NCBI GenBank assembly: GCA_954871525.1
Contig: OX940870.1
Span: 3,999,501 to 4,063,500, forward strand
From: Parietaria judaica
Taxonomy: Eukaryota; Streptophyta; Magnoliopsida; Rosales; Urticaceae
Length of the DNA stretch: 64,000 nt
Direction: 5' to 3'
In this document: positions 36,122 through 47,128 of the stretch, in pieces
Layout: the number at the start of each line of letters is the position of its first letter
Position numbering within the stretch: the stretch's first letter is position 1
Program-made: the position numbers and the translations under genes
Notes under the pieces: model-generated
Told to the model about the DNA's origin: nothing
Database searches by the model: none
What the model saw: only the letters and a program-made list of their open reading frames with translations

Positions 36122-36645
36122 ATAAAAACCGTCTTTAACCCCTGACTTTAACGTAAAAGTCCCAATTATGTGAGAGTAATGTGGAAAAATGATAACGATG
36201 CTTGAGAAAAAAAAAAAATGATAACGATGAGTTGCTGTGTCAGCTAAGCTTTATATTACACAATTTCCACCCTGTCAAACTGTCCGCGTTGGATTTCATT
36301 TGTTTTGTTCCTTCGGATAAGATAAAAAATAATATATGATCGAAAAGAAAAAGAAAAAGAAAAACAGAAGCAAAACGAAAAAAAAAAAGTTGTGGCTGAA
36401 AATCACCCGTCTCTCTCCCCACTCCATCGCCCAATGAATCCTCTTCACTCGCTCCGAGTCCGACCCCACTCCCTCTCCACTAGGCTAGCGCTAGCCAGTT
36501 AACCCCTCTCCCTCCCACTTTCACCCCCTTAATCCTCTCCTCTCCCCCCTAACCACTCGCCCAGCGAATCCCATGCTCTTGATCGGACTCAATTCGCTCG
36601 CTACTCAGAGAAAGCTTGCTTTTTCCTTTCTGGGTTTTTGAGGAT
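36122..36645 (+). promoter_or_regulatory. CRY1 upstream region and leader
   Basis: From about 36400 the plus strand becomes strongly pyrimidine-rich (CTCTCTCCCC, CCCTCTCCCTCCC), typical of a plant leader or core promoter, and runs to the CRY1 start at 36646. An in-frame TTG but no other ATG precedes that start. No clear TATA box was identified. Confidence 0.5.
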
Positions 36646-39056
36646 ATGGCGGGTGGCTGCAGCATAGTGTGGTTCAGGAGGGATCTGAGGGTGGAGGACA
36701 ACCCCGCGCTGGCCGCCGGAGTGCGAGCCGGCGCGGTGGTGGCCGTGTTCGTGTGGGCGCCGGAGGAGGAGGGCCACTACCACCCGGGCCGAGTCTCCCG
36801 GTGGTGGCTGAAGCAGAGCTTGGCCCATCTCGACTCGTCCCTCCGGAGCCTGGGCACCGCGCTCATCCTCAAGCGGTCCAGCGACAGCGTCTCGTCTCTC
36901 CTCGAGGTCATCAACTCCACTGGCGCCACTCAGCTCTTCTTCAACCATCTATACGGTCAGTCATGTGAATCCTCTCGCTCAGCTGTTGATTGATCTCTTG
37001 TGTATGGCTTCCATGGTGGGTTGGTTGGTTGGCTGTTGTTATAAATATTAAATACAATACATGGTATTATAATTGAACCTGTCAGATGTATCGATTAATG
37101 GTTTATACTAATTCTTATTGTGGTTCATTTCATCAGACCCGTTGTCCCTCGTGAGAGATCACAGAGCCAAGGAGGTGTTGACCAACCAAGGGATCGCCGT
37201 GCGATCTTTCAACGCCGATTTGCTGTACGAGCCGTGGGACGTCAACGACGCCCATGGCCGTCCGTTCTCGACGTTCGCAAGCTTCTGGGAACGGTGCCTC
37301 AGCATGCCGTTCGACCCGGAAGCGCCTCTCCTCCCGCCGAAGAGAATCACTTCAGGTTTGAACCTGAAACCGTGACAATAGATTGTTGATTGATAAGAAA
37401 TGGAAGGTGATTTTGCGTTCTGAATTTCTTGGAACGTTTTCTCAGGCGATTCGTCTAGGTGTCCGTCTGATACAGTCGTCTTTGAAGACGAATTGGAGAA
37501 AGGAAGCAACGCGCTTCTCGCTCGAGCGTGGTCTCCCGGGTGGAGCAACGGCGATAAGGCCCTCGCGAACTTCGTTAACGGGCCGCTCATTGAGTATTCC
37601 CAGAACCGAAGGAAGGCCGATAGCGCCACGACGTCGCTTCTCTCGCCGCACTTGCATTTCGGCGAGCTGAGCGTGCGGAAAGTGTTCCATCTCGTCCGAA
37701 TCAAGCAGGTTATGTGGGCGAACGAAGGGAACAAAGCCGGAGAAGAGAGTGTGAACTTGTTTTTGAAGTCCATCGGGCTTAGGGAGTATTCGAGGTACTT
37801 AAGCTTTAACCACCCCTACAGCCATGAAAGGCCTCTTCTCGGGCATCTGAAGTTCTTCCCGTGGGTGGTGAACGAGGACTACTTCAAGGCGTGGAGGCAA
37901 GGGAGAACCGGGTATCCTCTGGTGGATGCTGGAATGAGAGAGCTTTGGGCCACGGGGTGGCTCCACGACCGGATAAGAGTAGTGGTTTCGAGCTTCTTCG
38001 TGAAGGTCTTGCAGCTTCCGTGGCGGTGGGGAATGAAGTATTTCTGGGACACGCTTTTGGACGCTGATCTCGAGAGCGACGCTCTCGGTTGGCAGTACAT
38101 CTCCGGCACTCTCCCCGACGGCCGAGAATTCGACCGCATCGATAACCCACAGGTATGAACGTGCTATATCCAAGTTTTTTTTTTGTATATTCTCAGTCTC
38201 TCTTATGAAATCATTATATTCTACTTAATTATAATTGGAAGTAATTGGTGTTTCTGTCTTGCAACAGTTTGAGGGTTACAAGTTCGATCCGCACGGAGAA
38301 TATGTACGAAGGTGGCTTCCGGAACTGGCAAGACTACCGACCGAATGGATTCACCACCCGTGGAATGCACCGGAGACTGTGCTCCAAGCAGCTGGGATCG
38401 AACTGGGCTCAAACTACCCTCTCCCCATCGTCGGAATCGACCAAGCCAAAGTCCGGTTGGAGGAAGCCCTGTCGCAGATGTGGCAGCAAGAAGCTGCATC
38501 GAGAGCCTCGATCGAGAACGGAACCGAGGAAGGCCTCGGAGACTCCGCCGAGATCGGCGTGATCGCCTTCCCCGAAGACATACAGATGGAGGAGAATCAC
38601 GAACCGTTGAGGAACAACATGCCTACCCCGACCCGGCGCTACGAAGACCAAATGGTCCCGAGCATAACCTCCTCCATCGTAAGAGGCGAAGAGTCCGAAA
38701 CTTCCCGTGATTTCCACGTCTCGACGGGAGATAGCCGAGCAGAAGTGCCGACAGACGTGGCCAGGAACGAACAGCCGAGGAGGGACATCATGAACCAAAG
38801 GGCTACTCGGCCCACCGCTCACAACACTGCTGTAATGCTGAACCTTTCACCGGAAGATTCCACAGCGGAATCTTCTAGTACCACTAGGAGAGAAAGAGAC
38901 GGCGGGATCGTCCCCGTTTGGTCGCCCTCGGCATCAAGCTACTCGGAGCAGTTTGTGAGCGAGGACACCGGCATGGGAGCGAGCTCGTCTTACTTGCAGA
39001 GACATCCTCAGTCTCATCAGATAGTAAATTGGAGGCGGCTATCTCAAACTGGGTAA
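36646..39056 (+). CDS. CRY1: Cryptochrome 1, blue-light receptor
   Basis: Four exons, 36646-36955, 37137-37355, 37446-38152 and 38268-39056, encode 674 residues (about 680 in Arabidopsis). The photolyase-homology region fills roughly residues 1-490. It starts CSIVWFRRDLRVEDNPALAA and contains the SFNADLLYEPW, GYPLVDAGMRELWATGWLHDR and LDADLESDALGWQY blocks that form the FAD pocket and carry the conserved electron-transfer tryptophans. The C-terminal extension has all three DAS motifs: DQMVP (Val542-Pro543, the COP1-binding VP pair), STAES and GGIVP. It ends NWRRLSQTG exactly as in CRY1 and unlike CRY2. The FAD-bound receptor acts in nucleus and cytoplasm, restraining COP1/SPA and light-dependent growth. 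It converges with the NIP gene. No missing key residue was seen. Confidence 0.97.
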
Positions 39057-39604
39057 GCAATAGAACTCGAAGAACAATGTCGGTTTTTTTCCATTACTTC
39101 CCTTTACGGCATCATAATTCCGAGCTCCTTTGTACACAGGTGAAAAACCCAAGGAAAACTCGTGTAGTTTCGAGTAGCCGACGTGTCAATGGTTGGAATT
39201 GCTCCGATAGGCGAAGAAGTTTGCTCCAACGTATGTATTGTCCGATCGAGCGGATCCGCTTGACCCGACCCGAAGTTGACCTCTCTAATGTGTATGATAC
39301 TCCTAATTGATACGGGCTATCTGTGATGGTGTACCATATAATGAATGTATAGTACATGTTGATGTCGTTCTCATAAGGAGAGAGTAGAGAGTTTAAATAG
39401 TGTGTAGAGTCGTAGAATAAACTCAGGCTTGTGCTTTGACTATTCATCCCCACATACTCTTATTATTATCATCCACGTTTTCTTACTCATCATAATTCGT
39501 TAATCCTTATATAATAGATTGATATATAAACGACATTTTTAAAGCTACTGAACATGTGGGTCATATCAAAAGAATCCCATAAAAAAAAAACTATCATTAA
39601 GATC

Positions 39605-41140
39605 TTAAACTATCTGTGGCTCAGATTCAATGTACAGATGATTGGGTGTTCTCTTCTTGGCCTCTAGTTTTTGTGGCTCAGCCACACGGAGGAAGTAGTA
39701 GACCCCAGCGGCCGCCATGCCCCCCAGAACCGGGGCCACGATATACACCCACAGCTGGCGGTAAATCCCGGTCGCGATCGCCGGGCCAATACTCCTGGCC
39801 GGGTTCAATGAAGCTCCGGTGATGGGCCTGCAAAATTTGTCCTTTTCCAATCATAAAATTGGAGTGAAACCGGGACCATGCATCGGACTTTCTGACATTT
39901 TTTCGGAGTGGACACAAACCATTTTTTAAACAAAAACGGATACACCCAATTCAGGTAATAAACATAGTCCGACACTTCAAATAACATTACCCGACGACCA
40001 TAACGTTGACCATAAGCGCGGCTCCGATCGCAACTCCGGCGAAGTCTTTGCTCTGTTTGACCAATCAAAAGGAAGAAAGAAACGAATTAAAGCGGTTGGG
40101 AGTTGGTTGGAGAGTGGTTAAGAGCAAGCAATACCGCTCTGTGATCGGTGGCGACGGCGCAGATGGTGAAGACCAGAACGAAAGTGGCGATTAATTCCCA
40201 TGCGAAGGCTTGGAGATCGCTCGTTGTGGAAGCGTAGCGAGTCATTATGGCGCTAAAACTGTGTTGCTCACTGAACAACACTCTCAGCATCAGGCTTGCC
40301 AACGTTGCAGACACCAACTGGGACATCACGTAAACTGGTACCTACACAGTTCAACCTAATAATAATATATAATTATGGAAGAACCAAACTATATTGTATT
40401 ATGCTTCTAAGAGATCATTTGAATTTGTTATATGTCAATAGTTTAGTGTGGGTGTGTGTGGGTGTGTTTGTACTTACTTGAATCCATTCGAACTTTTGGG
40501 CGCAGGCCAAGGCAAAGGTGACGGCGGGGTTGAAATGGGCACCGGAGATGTGTCCGACGGCGTACACTAAAGCCATCAAAACGACTCCCCACACTATGCC
40601 GATTCCCACTATCGTCAACGGCTGCACTTTGTTCGTCAGAGCCGCCCCGCACCCGATGAATATCAGAATGAATGTGCCGATGAACTCCGCCACAATCTTA
40701 ACCACGCAATGCCAATTGCCAAAAAACAAAAGGATTAATTTAGTAAGTCTTCTAGATTTTGAGCTACCTTTATGGTATCTTTGTGAGTTCTTAGAATAAG
40801 CATACTTCATAATAAATTATAAGAATTACCTTATTGATCAATTTTATAAAGAGAGAAGTAAGGTTGTGAACTTTTAGGCATGTACGATTGAGAAAATTTG
40901 TTGTTGATTTTAGTCGTTTTCATACACTTAAATCTCGGTTATTTTTACAGACATTAGACAAAGCAACAAGATGTATCATGTACATGACTTCAGTGTTCAG
41001 ACTACCGACTATTTGTATAAGGAAAAGGTTACCTTTTGGAAATTAGAAGGATCGGTTTGCGCTAGAACAACGAATTTCGGGGAGGCGTCGGTCTTTCCTT
41101 CTTCGACGGAAGAATGTTCGGTTGAATGCGAATTAGCCAT
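39605..41140 (-). CDS. NIP-type (nodulin-26-like) aquaporin
   Basis: Five exons, 41140-41033, 40696-40478, 40341-40135, 40052-39991 and 39827-39605, give 272 residues. All junctions are GT-AG and the frames close. It is an integral membrane channel of the MIP family with six membrane helices. Both half-helix motifs are intact: GAHFNPAVT in loop B and GASLNPARS in loop E. The IVAEFIGTF start of helix 1 and the exon pattern are those of NIP proteins. By alignment with remembered NIP1;1, the selectivity filter appears to be Trp (helix 2), Ala (helix 5), Ala and Arg. Subgroup I usually has Val or Ile at the helix 5 position. NIPs carry metalloids, glycerol or other small solutes; the substrate here is not knowable from sequence. 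The last 15 or so residues are hydrophilic and cytosolic. Diverged repeats (41594-42161) lie upstream. Confidence 0.93.
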
Positions 41141-41593
41141 TGCAATTTGCAGGATGTTACTGGCGCTGATAAGAGTAGTTGTTTTTATATGCAAACATTA
41201 CACCAATGTCATCGACACTAAGCTTTACTGAAATTGTGAATTAATTTAATGTGCACTATTTACTAGAGTGGTGACCAAATCAACAAGAGAACAGATTTGG
41301 ATGTTACTGAGGTAGAGACCTGGGAATAAACGTACGGTATCTACAGTTTGACTTGTATCTTCCAAAGCCTAAAATGTTCCCGAAAATGGTGTGCTTCTTT
41401 CTGAGGAAAAAGATAAATTGTTTTCCAAATTATTCCAACAAATGAATTTTCCATCTGCAATTCCATTGACACGTCATTGGTCGGCCTGATTCTTGGGAAC
41501 GACTTGAATTTTATGAGAGTTAGCGTTTAGCACATAGCAGTCAGTTGGGCCGGCCAAAAGAATAAAATGAGCCATTCTTGTATTTTATAATTT
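41141..41593 (-). promoter_or_regulatory. NIP upstream region
   Basis: Proximal upstream DNA of the minus-strand NIP gene. No confident TATA box or known element was picked out. Confidence 0.35.
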
Positions 41594-42161
41594 GGATAAC
41601 AATGGCAAAAGTATCTAAAATTATTTAAAATAGCATTACATTTATCAAGCTCCTAATTGTGCTGAATATATACTTAAGTTTGCATTGCTCATGTATTCCG
41701 TCCAATGCTAATACTTCAATCTAAGGCATATACGTGTAAAAATTTACAGACACGGATGGAATGGAACACAAATTTCATGATTTTGGGTATTTATTCAGCG
41801 CAATCGGAAGTTGTATTTTAGGCACATGTAATGAAGCACAAATTTCACGATTTTGGGTATTTATTTAGCGCAATTAAGAAGTTATATTTTAGACACATGG
41901 AATGAAACACAAATTTTTTCGATCTTGTATTTTATATTTTAGATAACAATGGCAAAAGTATCTAAAAATATTTATAGTAAAATTACATTGATCAAGCTCT
42001 TAATTGTACTAAATATATATTTACATTTGCATTGCTCGTGTATTTCGTCCAACGCTAAATACTTCAATCTAAGGCATATTCGTGTAGAGCTTTACATAGA
42101 CACGTGGAATTAAACACAAATCTCACGATTTTGAGTATTTATTCAGCGCAATCAGAAGTTT
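41594..42161. repeat. Diverged direct repeats upstream of the NIP gene
   Basis: A unit of about 220 bases at 41594-41811 (starting GGATAACAATGGCAAAAGTA) recurs at 41941-42161. A partial third copy of its distal half lies between them (about 41820-41935). Shared words include CTTCAATCTAAGGCATA and TTTATTCAGCGCAATC. Confidence 0.8.
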
Positions 42162-42489
42162 GAAAACCAAGCGTGTTATTTTTAATAATTTGGATACTTC
42201 TAGCGCAATTATCCCTTTTCTATTTTCACTTAGAAACTAGAGTATATTTGGATTATGGAATGAAAAAGTAATATTTTCTTTTCTTTTCTTTTCTTTTTGG
42301 GTACATTACAATAAGGATTGTAGAGTTGAGCAACCTTTAATTTAACACCCTCCACCTCTTTGTGCTTGACCTTAACTTCTGCATGAATTGTGAGTATTTA
42401 AATTCCTATAACTTATAATGAGCTTTTGTACCAAGATAATAATTTCGCTAAAAAAAAATGAAAGTTATATTGTTCTTCATTAATTTATT

Positions 42490-43090
42490 TTTGGGCGTTA
42501 TAGTGTAATAGCTAAATACAAAGTTGAATTTTGCTAAATAGCCAACCTTTGGTTTATATTTAAGCATAGCTAATTAACCATGTCAATGACAATAAAATGA
42601 CTTATATACCCTTAATTATCAAATTTATAATTAACAAAAGTTCTTTCCGCTATTAAATTCGAATTAACCGTATTAACCGTTAATACATGCTATATTAACC
42701 ATATTAACCGTTAATACGTGCTATTTAGTTTTTGAAAATCAAATCGAGATATTCCACGATTCAGGGAGTCATTTTGAAATCGCACAATTTTAGGTATATT
42801 AACTGTATTAACCGTTAATACGTGCTATTTAATTTTTGAAAATCAAATCGATATATTCCACGATTCAAGGAGTCATTTTGAAATCGCATAATTTTAATCC
42901 TATTAACCGTATTAACCGTTAATAGTTGCGAGTTTTGATCGTATCAAAAATATAATTAAAAGCGTATAATAGGAATCAAAACTGATATCAAAATGTCACC
43001 TCATACATATTGGCTATTTCGCAAATATAAATTAAAGGTTGGCTATTTTATTAATCAAACGTTTTTATTTGGCTATTGGGAGCAATTTCT
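42490..43090. mobile_element. TIR element with internal tandem repeat
   Basis: The outer parts are inverted copies: TAGCTAAATACAAAG and AAATAGCCAACCTTT at the left pair with AAAGGTTGGCTATTT and TTTGGCTATT at the right. The middle holds two copies of a roughly 115-bp unit containing TTAACCGTTAATACGTGCTA and GGAGTCATTTTGAAATCG (about 42700-42930). No coding frame. The ends are approximate. Confidence 0.6.
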
Positions 43091-44050
43091 CTTTATTTTT
43101 TTATTATTTTTTATTTCAAAAAGCAATGGTGGGATGGGTGCCTAAATGTAATATAAACTTAAATAATTCAGACATCAGAGTTAAGCTTTTGGTGGCATAC
43201 TAAGAAGCCAGAGAGAAGATTATGAATCATAAGCTAAGAAACGTCTCATATATTATAGAAATCATACTGATTAAGATTCATATTATATATTGTTGATTTA
43301 GACTTTGGAGCAAAACATCCAATTCTGGACCACCAACCACTGCTTAAGTTAGCTCCTAAAATGTTAACATCTCCGCCTCCGGTGTATATTATAAAGTCGG
43401 TTTAATACAACTGAATAGGTATGACTCAATTTTAATGTCAAATTCGGACGTTATAGATGTTTTCACTTTTGAACCGGAACTTCAACGGAAAAGGATTATC
43501 TTGGCTTGTTCATCAGCTCGAGGCACGTCTTTCTATCGAATTTACATCTATTAATATAATACAATTGTGAGAGAGAGAAAAAAAAAATTGTCTCGTGTAA
43601 TTAGTAACATTATGTAATAATTTTTTTAGGAAATAAAACATGAGGTTGCAAACTTGTCTCTGCATCCGAACAACGCAAAGACTTATGCTGTCCTTTGGTC
43701 AAGAATATATTATCATAATTGTATCAATTATGTCTGAAGGCTTAGAATGTTCAGTCAAAATAAGAATTATTGATTTAATTATTGCATATCATTTAGACTA
43801 TGTGCATCCGATAATTGCTTAAGAGTTTCTCCAAGCAAATAAAACACCTAGCAATTATACATTTGATATTACAGAAGAAGTAGAAAATTGACATTTTTTT
43901 AGTAATAAATTATCTATAATTGAAACGTGAACACAAAACCCGGTATTTACCGTAAAACTTGATCGGTTAAAATTGACATCTATTTTAACACATAGTAAAC
44001 TATAAGTAAATTTGTACATCGATATCAAAACTATAATTTGGTTATATTTC
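43091..44050. other. Intergenic, no gene seen
   Basis: AT-rich sequence with short frames only. No recognisable element. Confidence 0.4.
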
Positions 44051-44053
44051 TTA

Positions 44054-45032
44054 GGCTGTATTTGTTTGCACTTAATGAACATCTTAATCTTAATCTTAAT
44101 GGTAAAGTCTTATCCATTAAGAGCTCAAATTTGGTATATCACGTTATCTCATTCTCATCATAGTCTCTTCAAATTTAATTTTCTCTCTCCTATTTGAAAC
44201 TTTAAAACTCCATAACTCTTAAACCGAGCATCGGATTGACTCATATGATATACCGTTGGAAAGCTTACAACGAGATGAATCCAATGATAGGTGGGAAGAT
44301 ATAGTTTTGACGCTTTTTAAAAAAAAAGTTTCGAAAATATATATAAAATATATTAAAAAATATTAAAATAAAAAATAATTACTAATTTGTTATTAAAAGT
44401 TATCTAATATATCAATTAGCTTATATATATATATATATATTTTAATGGATATATATGTATTTACGTTTAAATTTACATGTTTGCAAATTTATTAATATAA
44501 TAAAAATATTTTACGTTTAAAAAATATATTAAGTAAGAAAATTATTTTATATATTACATTTTTTAATGGATATGTATATATAGACGTTTAAATTTACATA
44601 TTTCTAAATTTATTAACATAATAAATAATCATTATAATAAATTTACATATAATCAATTACCATAAATAATTTAATAGATGATATGATTTTTTATAGTGTA
44701 CAAATTTTCAAATAAAGTTTTAAAAAATTATTATATTTATATGTTATCTTAAAATATTTTCAATGGAATTTTTATGAAAAATAAAATAATTGGATATTAT
44801 TAATAAATTATTTTAAATTTAAATTTAAATTAACAGTATTAAAAATAACCGTATATATAAAGGTGTAAAGTAAAATTTAATTTTTACAAGAAAAATGTAT
44901 TCAGATCTGCATTCAGATCTTAAAAAACAAACACACTTAATTATGTGTCATTCAGATTCAGATGTCACATCTTATTATTCAGATGTGCATTCAGATTCAG
45001 ACGTTTTAATCTTAATGTAAACAAACGGACCC
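44054..45032. mobile_element. PIF/Harbinger (Tourist-like) element
   Basis: Ends GGCTGTATTTGTTTGCACTT and, in complement, GGGTCCGTTTGTTTACATT are flanked by TTA on both sides (44051-44053 and 45033-45035), as expected for this superfamily. The interior is 979 bp, very AT-rich after 44320 and without a transposase. The left subterminal region has CTTAATCTTAATCTTAATGG and the right a repeated ATTCAGAT word. Confidence 0.75.
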
Positions 45033-45035
45033 TTA

Positions 45036-46700
45036 GTCACGAAGGTCCACACGGCAAACTAGTAGAGCAATAATTGATATTTATATTCATATGTGCAAAA
45101 TGGTCCCGATATAGATTATATAATGGCAAAGACGAACAGTAAAAATTTATGAATTCTCGTACAAATAAATAAGCCAATTGGTGATGAGAACATTATAAAT
45201 AAAACCAATTGTCACGAGAAATATATTGATGAAGGCAAATATTTTTAAAAAAATATCGAAGACTCAAGTCAACATACACTATAACTGAGAATACATGAAG
45301 AAGAAGTCCGTCTTGTAAACTCCAAGGCAATTCTCTTAACTACCTAATTAATGACACAAAAAATTGTGTACAAAAAATAACTAATTTCAATGATTCATTG
45401 TCATGAGTCATGACATTATGTTACGTCTCAATTAAAGTCTTCTCTATTAAATGACGTTATAATTTGTGTTGTTAATGAAGTTATGAAACTTAAGTTAGCT
45501 TCCCATAACATCACATATAAATAGAATAACTAGTTTCAATGGTTCACGATTCATGACTCATGACGTTACATACGTTTATTCAACTAATAATTATAATTTT
45601 TATTTTATTTTAAAAACTAAAATAGTATCATGCCATATGTTCTCTCACGACATTCAAATGTATTTTTACTACAGTCTATATCATCACATAATTATATTTA
45701 TAATTTTTTTGTCATGGAGTAGCGAACTTTCTAGCTAAAGCCCTCAACTCCGGTTTGACAATAGACTTTTAGTCTCATATGTGCCCACCTTATAAGCTCC
45801 GTAAATCAGGGATTTACCACTTTTTGTTGAAATGAAATCTATTTCCCTCAATAACAGAAAAAACCATATTTAAAATTTTGTTAACTCGATTGAAAAACAA
45901 TTAAAAAAAAGAGTAAATTTTAAAAAGATTTAAACGTGTAAAAAAAATATGTAGCAAAAATAAAAAATAAAAACTTACGGTGCTTATGAATGAGATGCAT
46001 TGAAAGCCTTCTTACGGGCCAATCCCAATTAGAATTGGCCTTTCAAAATCAAATCCGATTTTTTTTTTCTTTTTCAAAATCGAAAACGAAGAAGGAACTA
46101 AACAAGCAGACAAAGGCAGTATTAATAGGAGGCATGTCTGTTCCAATATATATATATATATATATAAATAGGAGGCATGTCTGTGCGACGCAGTGTCGTT
46201 GGCACATATTGCAAGCTAAAAGCCCGTGACAATGGCAAAAGAGGCCACACTCACCTCTGCATTATGGATTGTCGTACATTACAGTTACACTATACAACAC
46301 AGCCTCTTAAAAGTCACCACAAGACTAGACTCCTTGTTTTATGACGTCATAAATCATGTGAGATCTTCGCCCACGAGTCACAAGGCCACAAATATTTTCT
46401 CTACTTTTTTTGTGGGTCGTCACTTATTTCCTTTAAAATCACACTTCCGATACTATTCGCATCTGAATTTCTGTTTCAAATTTAATTCATGAAAAGTTAT
46501 TTTTTTAATAGTCATAAACATTGTTATAAATAACACATAATTACTTTAATTAATCTATAATATATAACTCATTAAACAGATCATAAAATTATTTGATATT
46601 GGGATGTGAACCGAGAGCAAATAAAAACAAATCATTTGTCCATAATTCAACACACGTCAGTAAGTTGGGGGGTCTATAATGCAAATAGGAGAACATTTAT
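45036..46700. other. Intergenic, no supportable gene
   Basis: AT-rich. A block containing TTTCAATG.TTCA and TCATGAGTCATGAC words occurs twice (about 45385-45425 and 45535-45565). A frame beginning at an ATG at 46232 runs to 46492, but it has no recognisable family and lacks upstream promoter signals. Confidence 0.4.
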
Positions 46701-47128
46701 AAACGTTTCGTCACTGTTTGTTGCTCGTTTCGTCTGCTGATTCAATAGCTTGCGAGTGAAGAGAATCACCAAAGGAGAAAGATAGCGCGTGAACGTCACC
46801 GCCGTGGGGGAGGAAGGAGATCGAAATAAAATAATCGCGAAAAGCAAAAGCTAATTGCGAATTGATTGATTGCTTCCATTGGTGGACTGGTACGAGCAGC
46901 TTCTCTCACACACGATTCTCTGTTCCTTACTCGTTTTTGACTCTTTTTTTTTTTGCTGCTTTTCAAAGTCTATATAGGGGTTTAGGGTTTTGTTTCCTCT
47001 GTTTTCTTTGATGGTGATTATTGGATTTGGGGTTCGGTGTGGAAAATTCGAACAGGGACTGATCTGGCGATGCTCGATGTTTGACGAACCAGCTCGAGAA
47101 TTCTGAAGCTTTTGAGGAGACAGACACT
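46701..47128 (+). promoter_or_regulatory. Proximal promoter and leader of the PP2C gene
   Basis: The sequence is less AT-rich than its surroundings, with a T-rich tract near 46930-46960 and no interfering long frame. A leader intron is possible between about 46900 and 47050, but I cannot fix it. Confidence 0.35.

Noticed and set aside
36616..36645. Upstream extension of the CRY1 frame
   Set aside because: It begins with TTG rather than ATG. The first ATG at 36646 gives the conserved CRY1 N-terminus.
37159..38822. Long frames on the opposite strand and in other frames over CRY1 exons
   Set aside because: Shadows of a GC-rich conserved coding sequence; the CRY1 frame explains the region.
41141..41194. 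Upstream extension of the NIP frame
   Set aside because: There is no ATG before 41140 in this frame, and the NIP N-terminus is complete from 41140.
46226..46492. An 80-odd-residue frame with an ATG at 46232
   Set aside because: No recognisable domain, AT-driven composition in the second half and no promoter signal.
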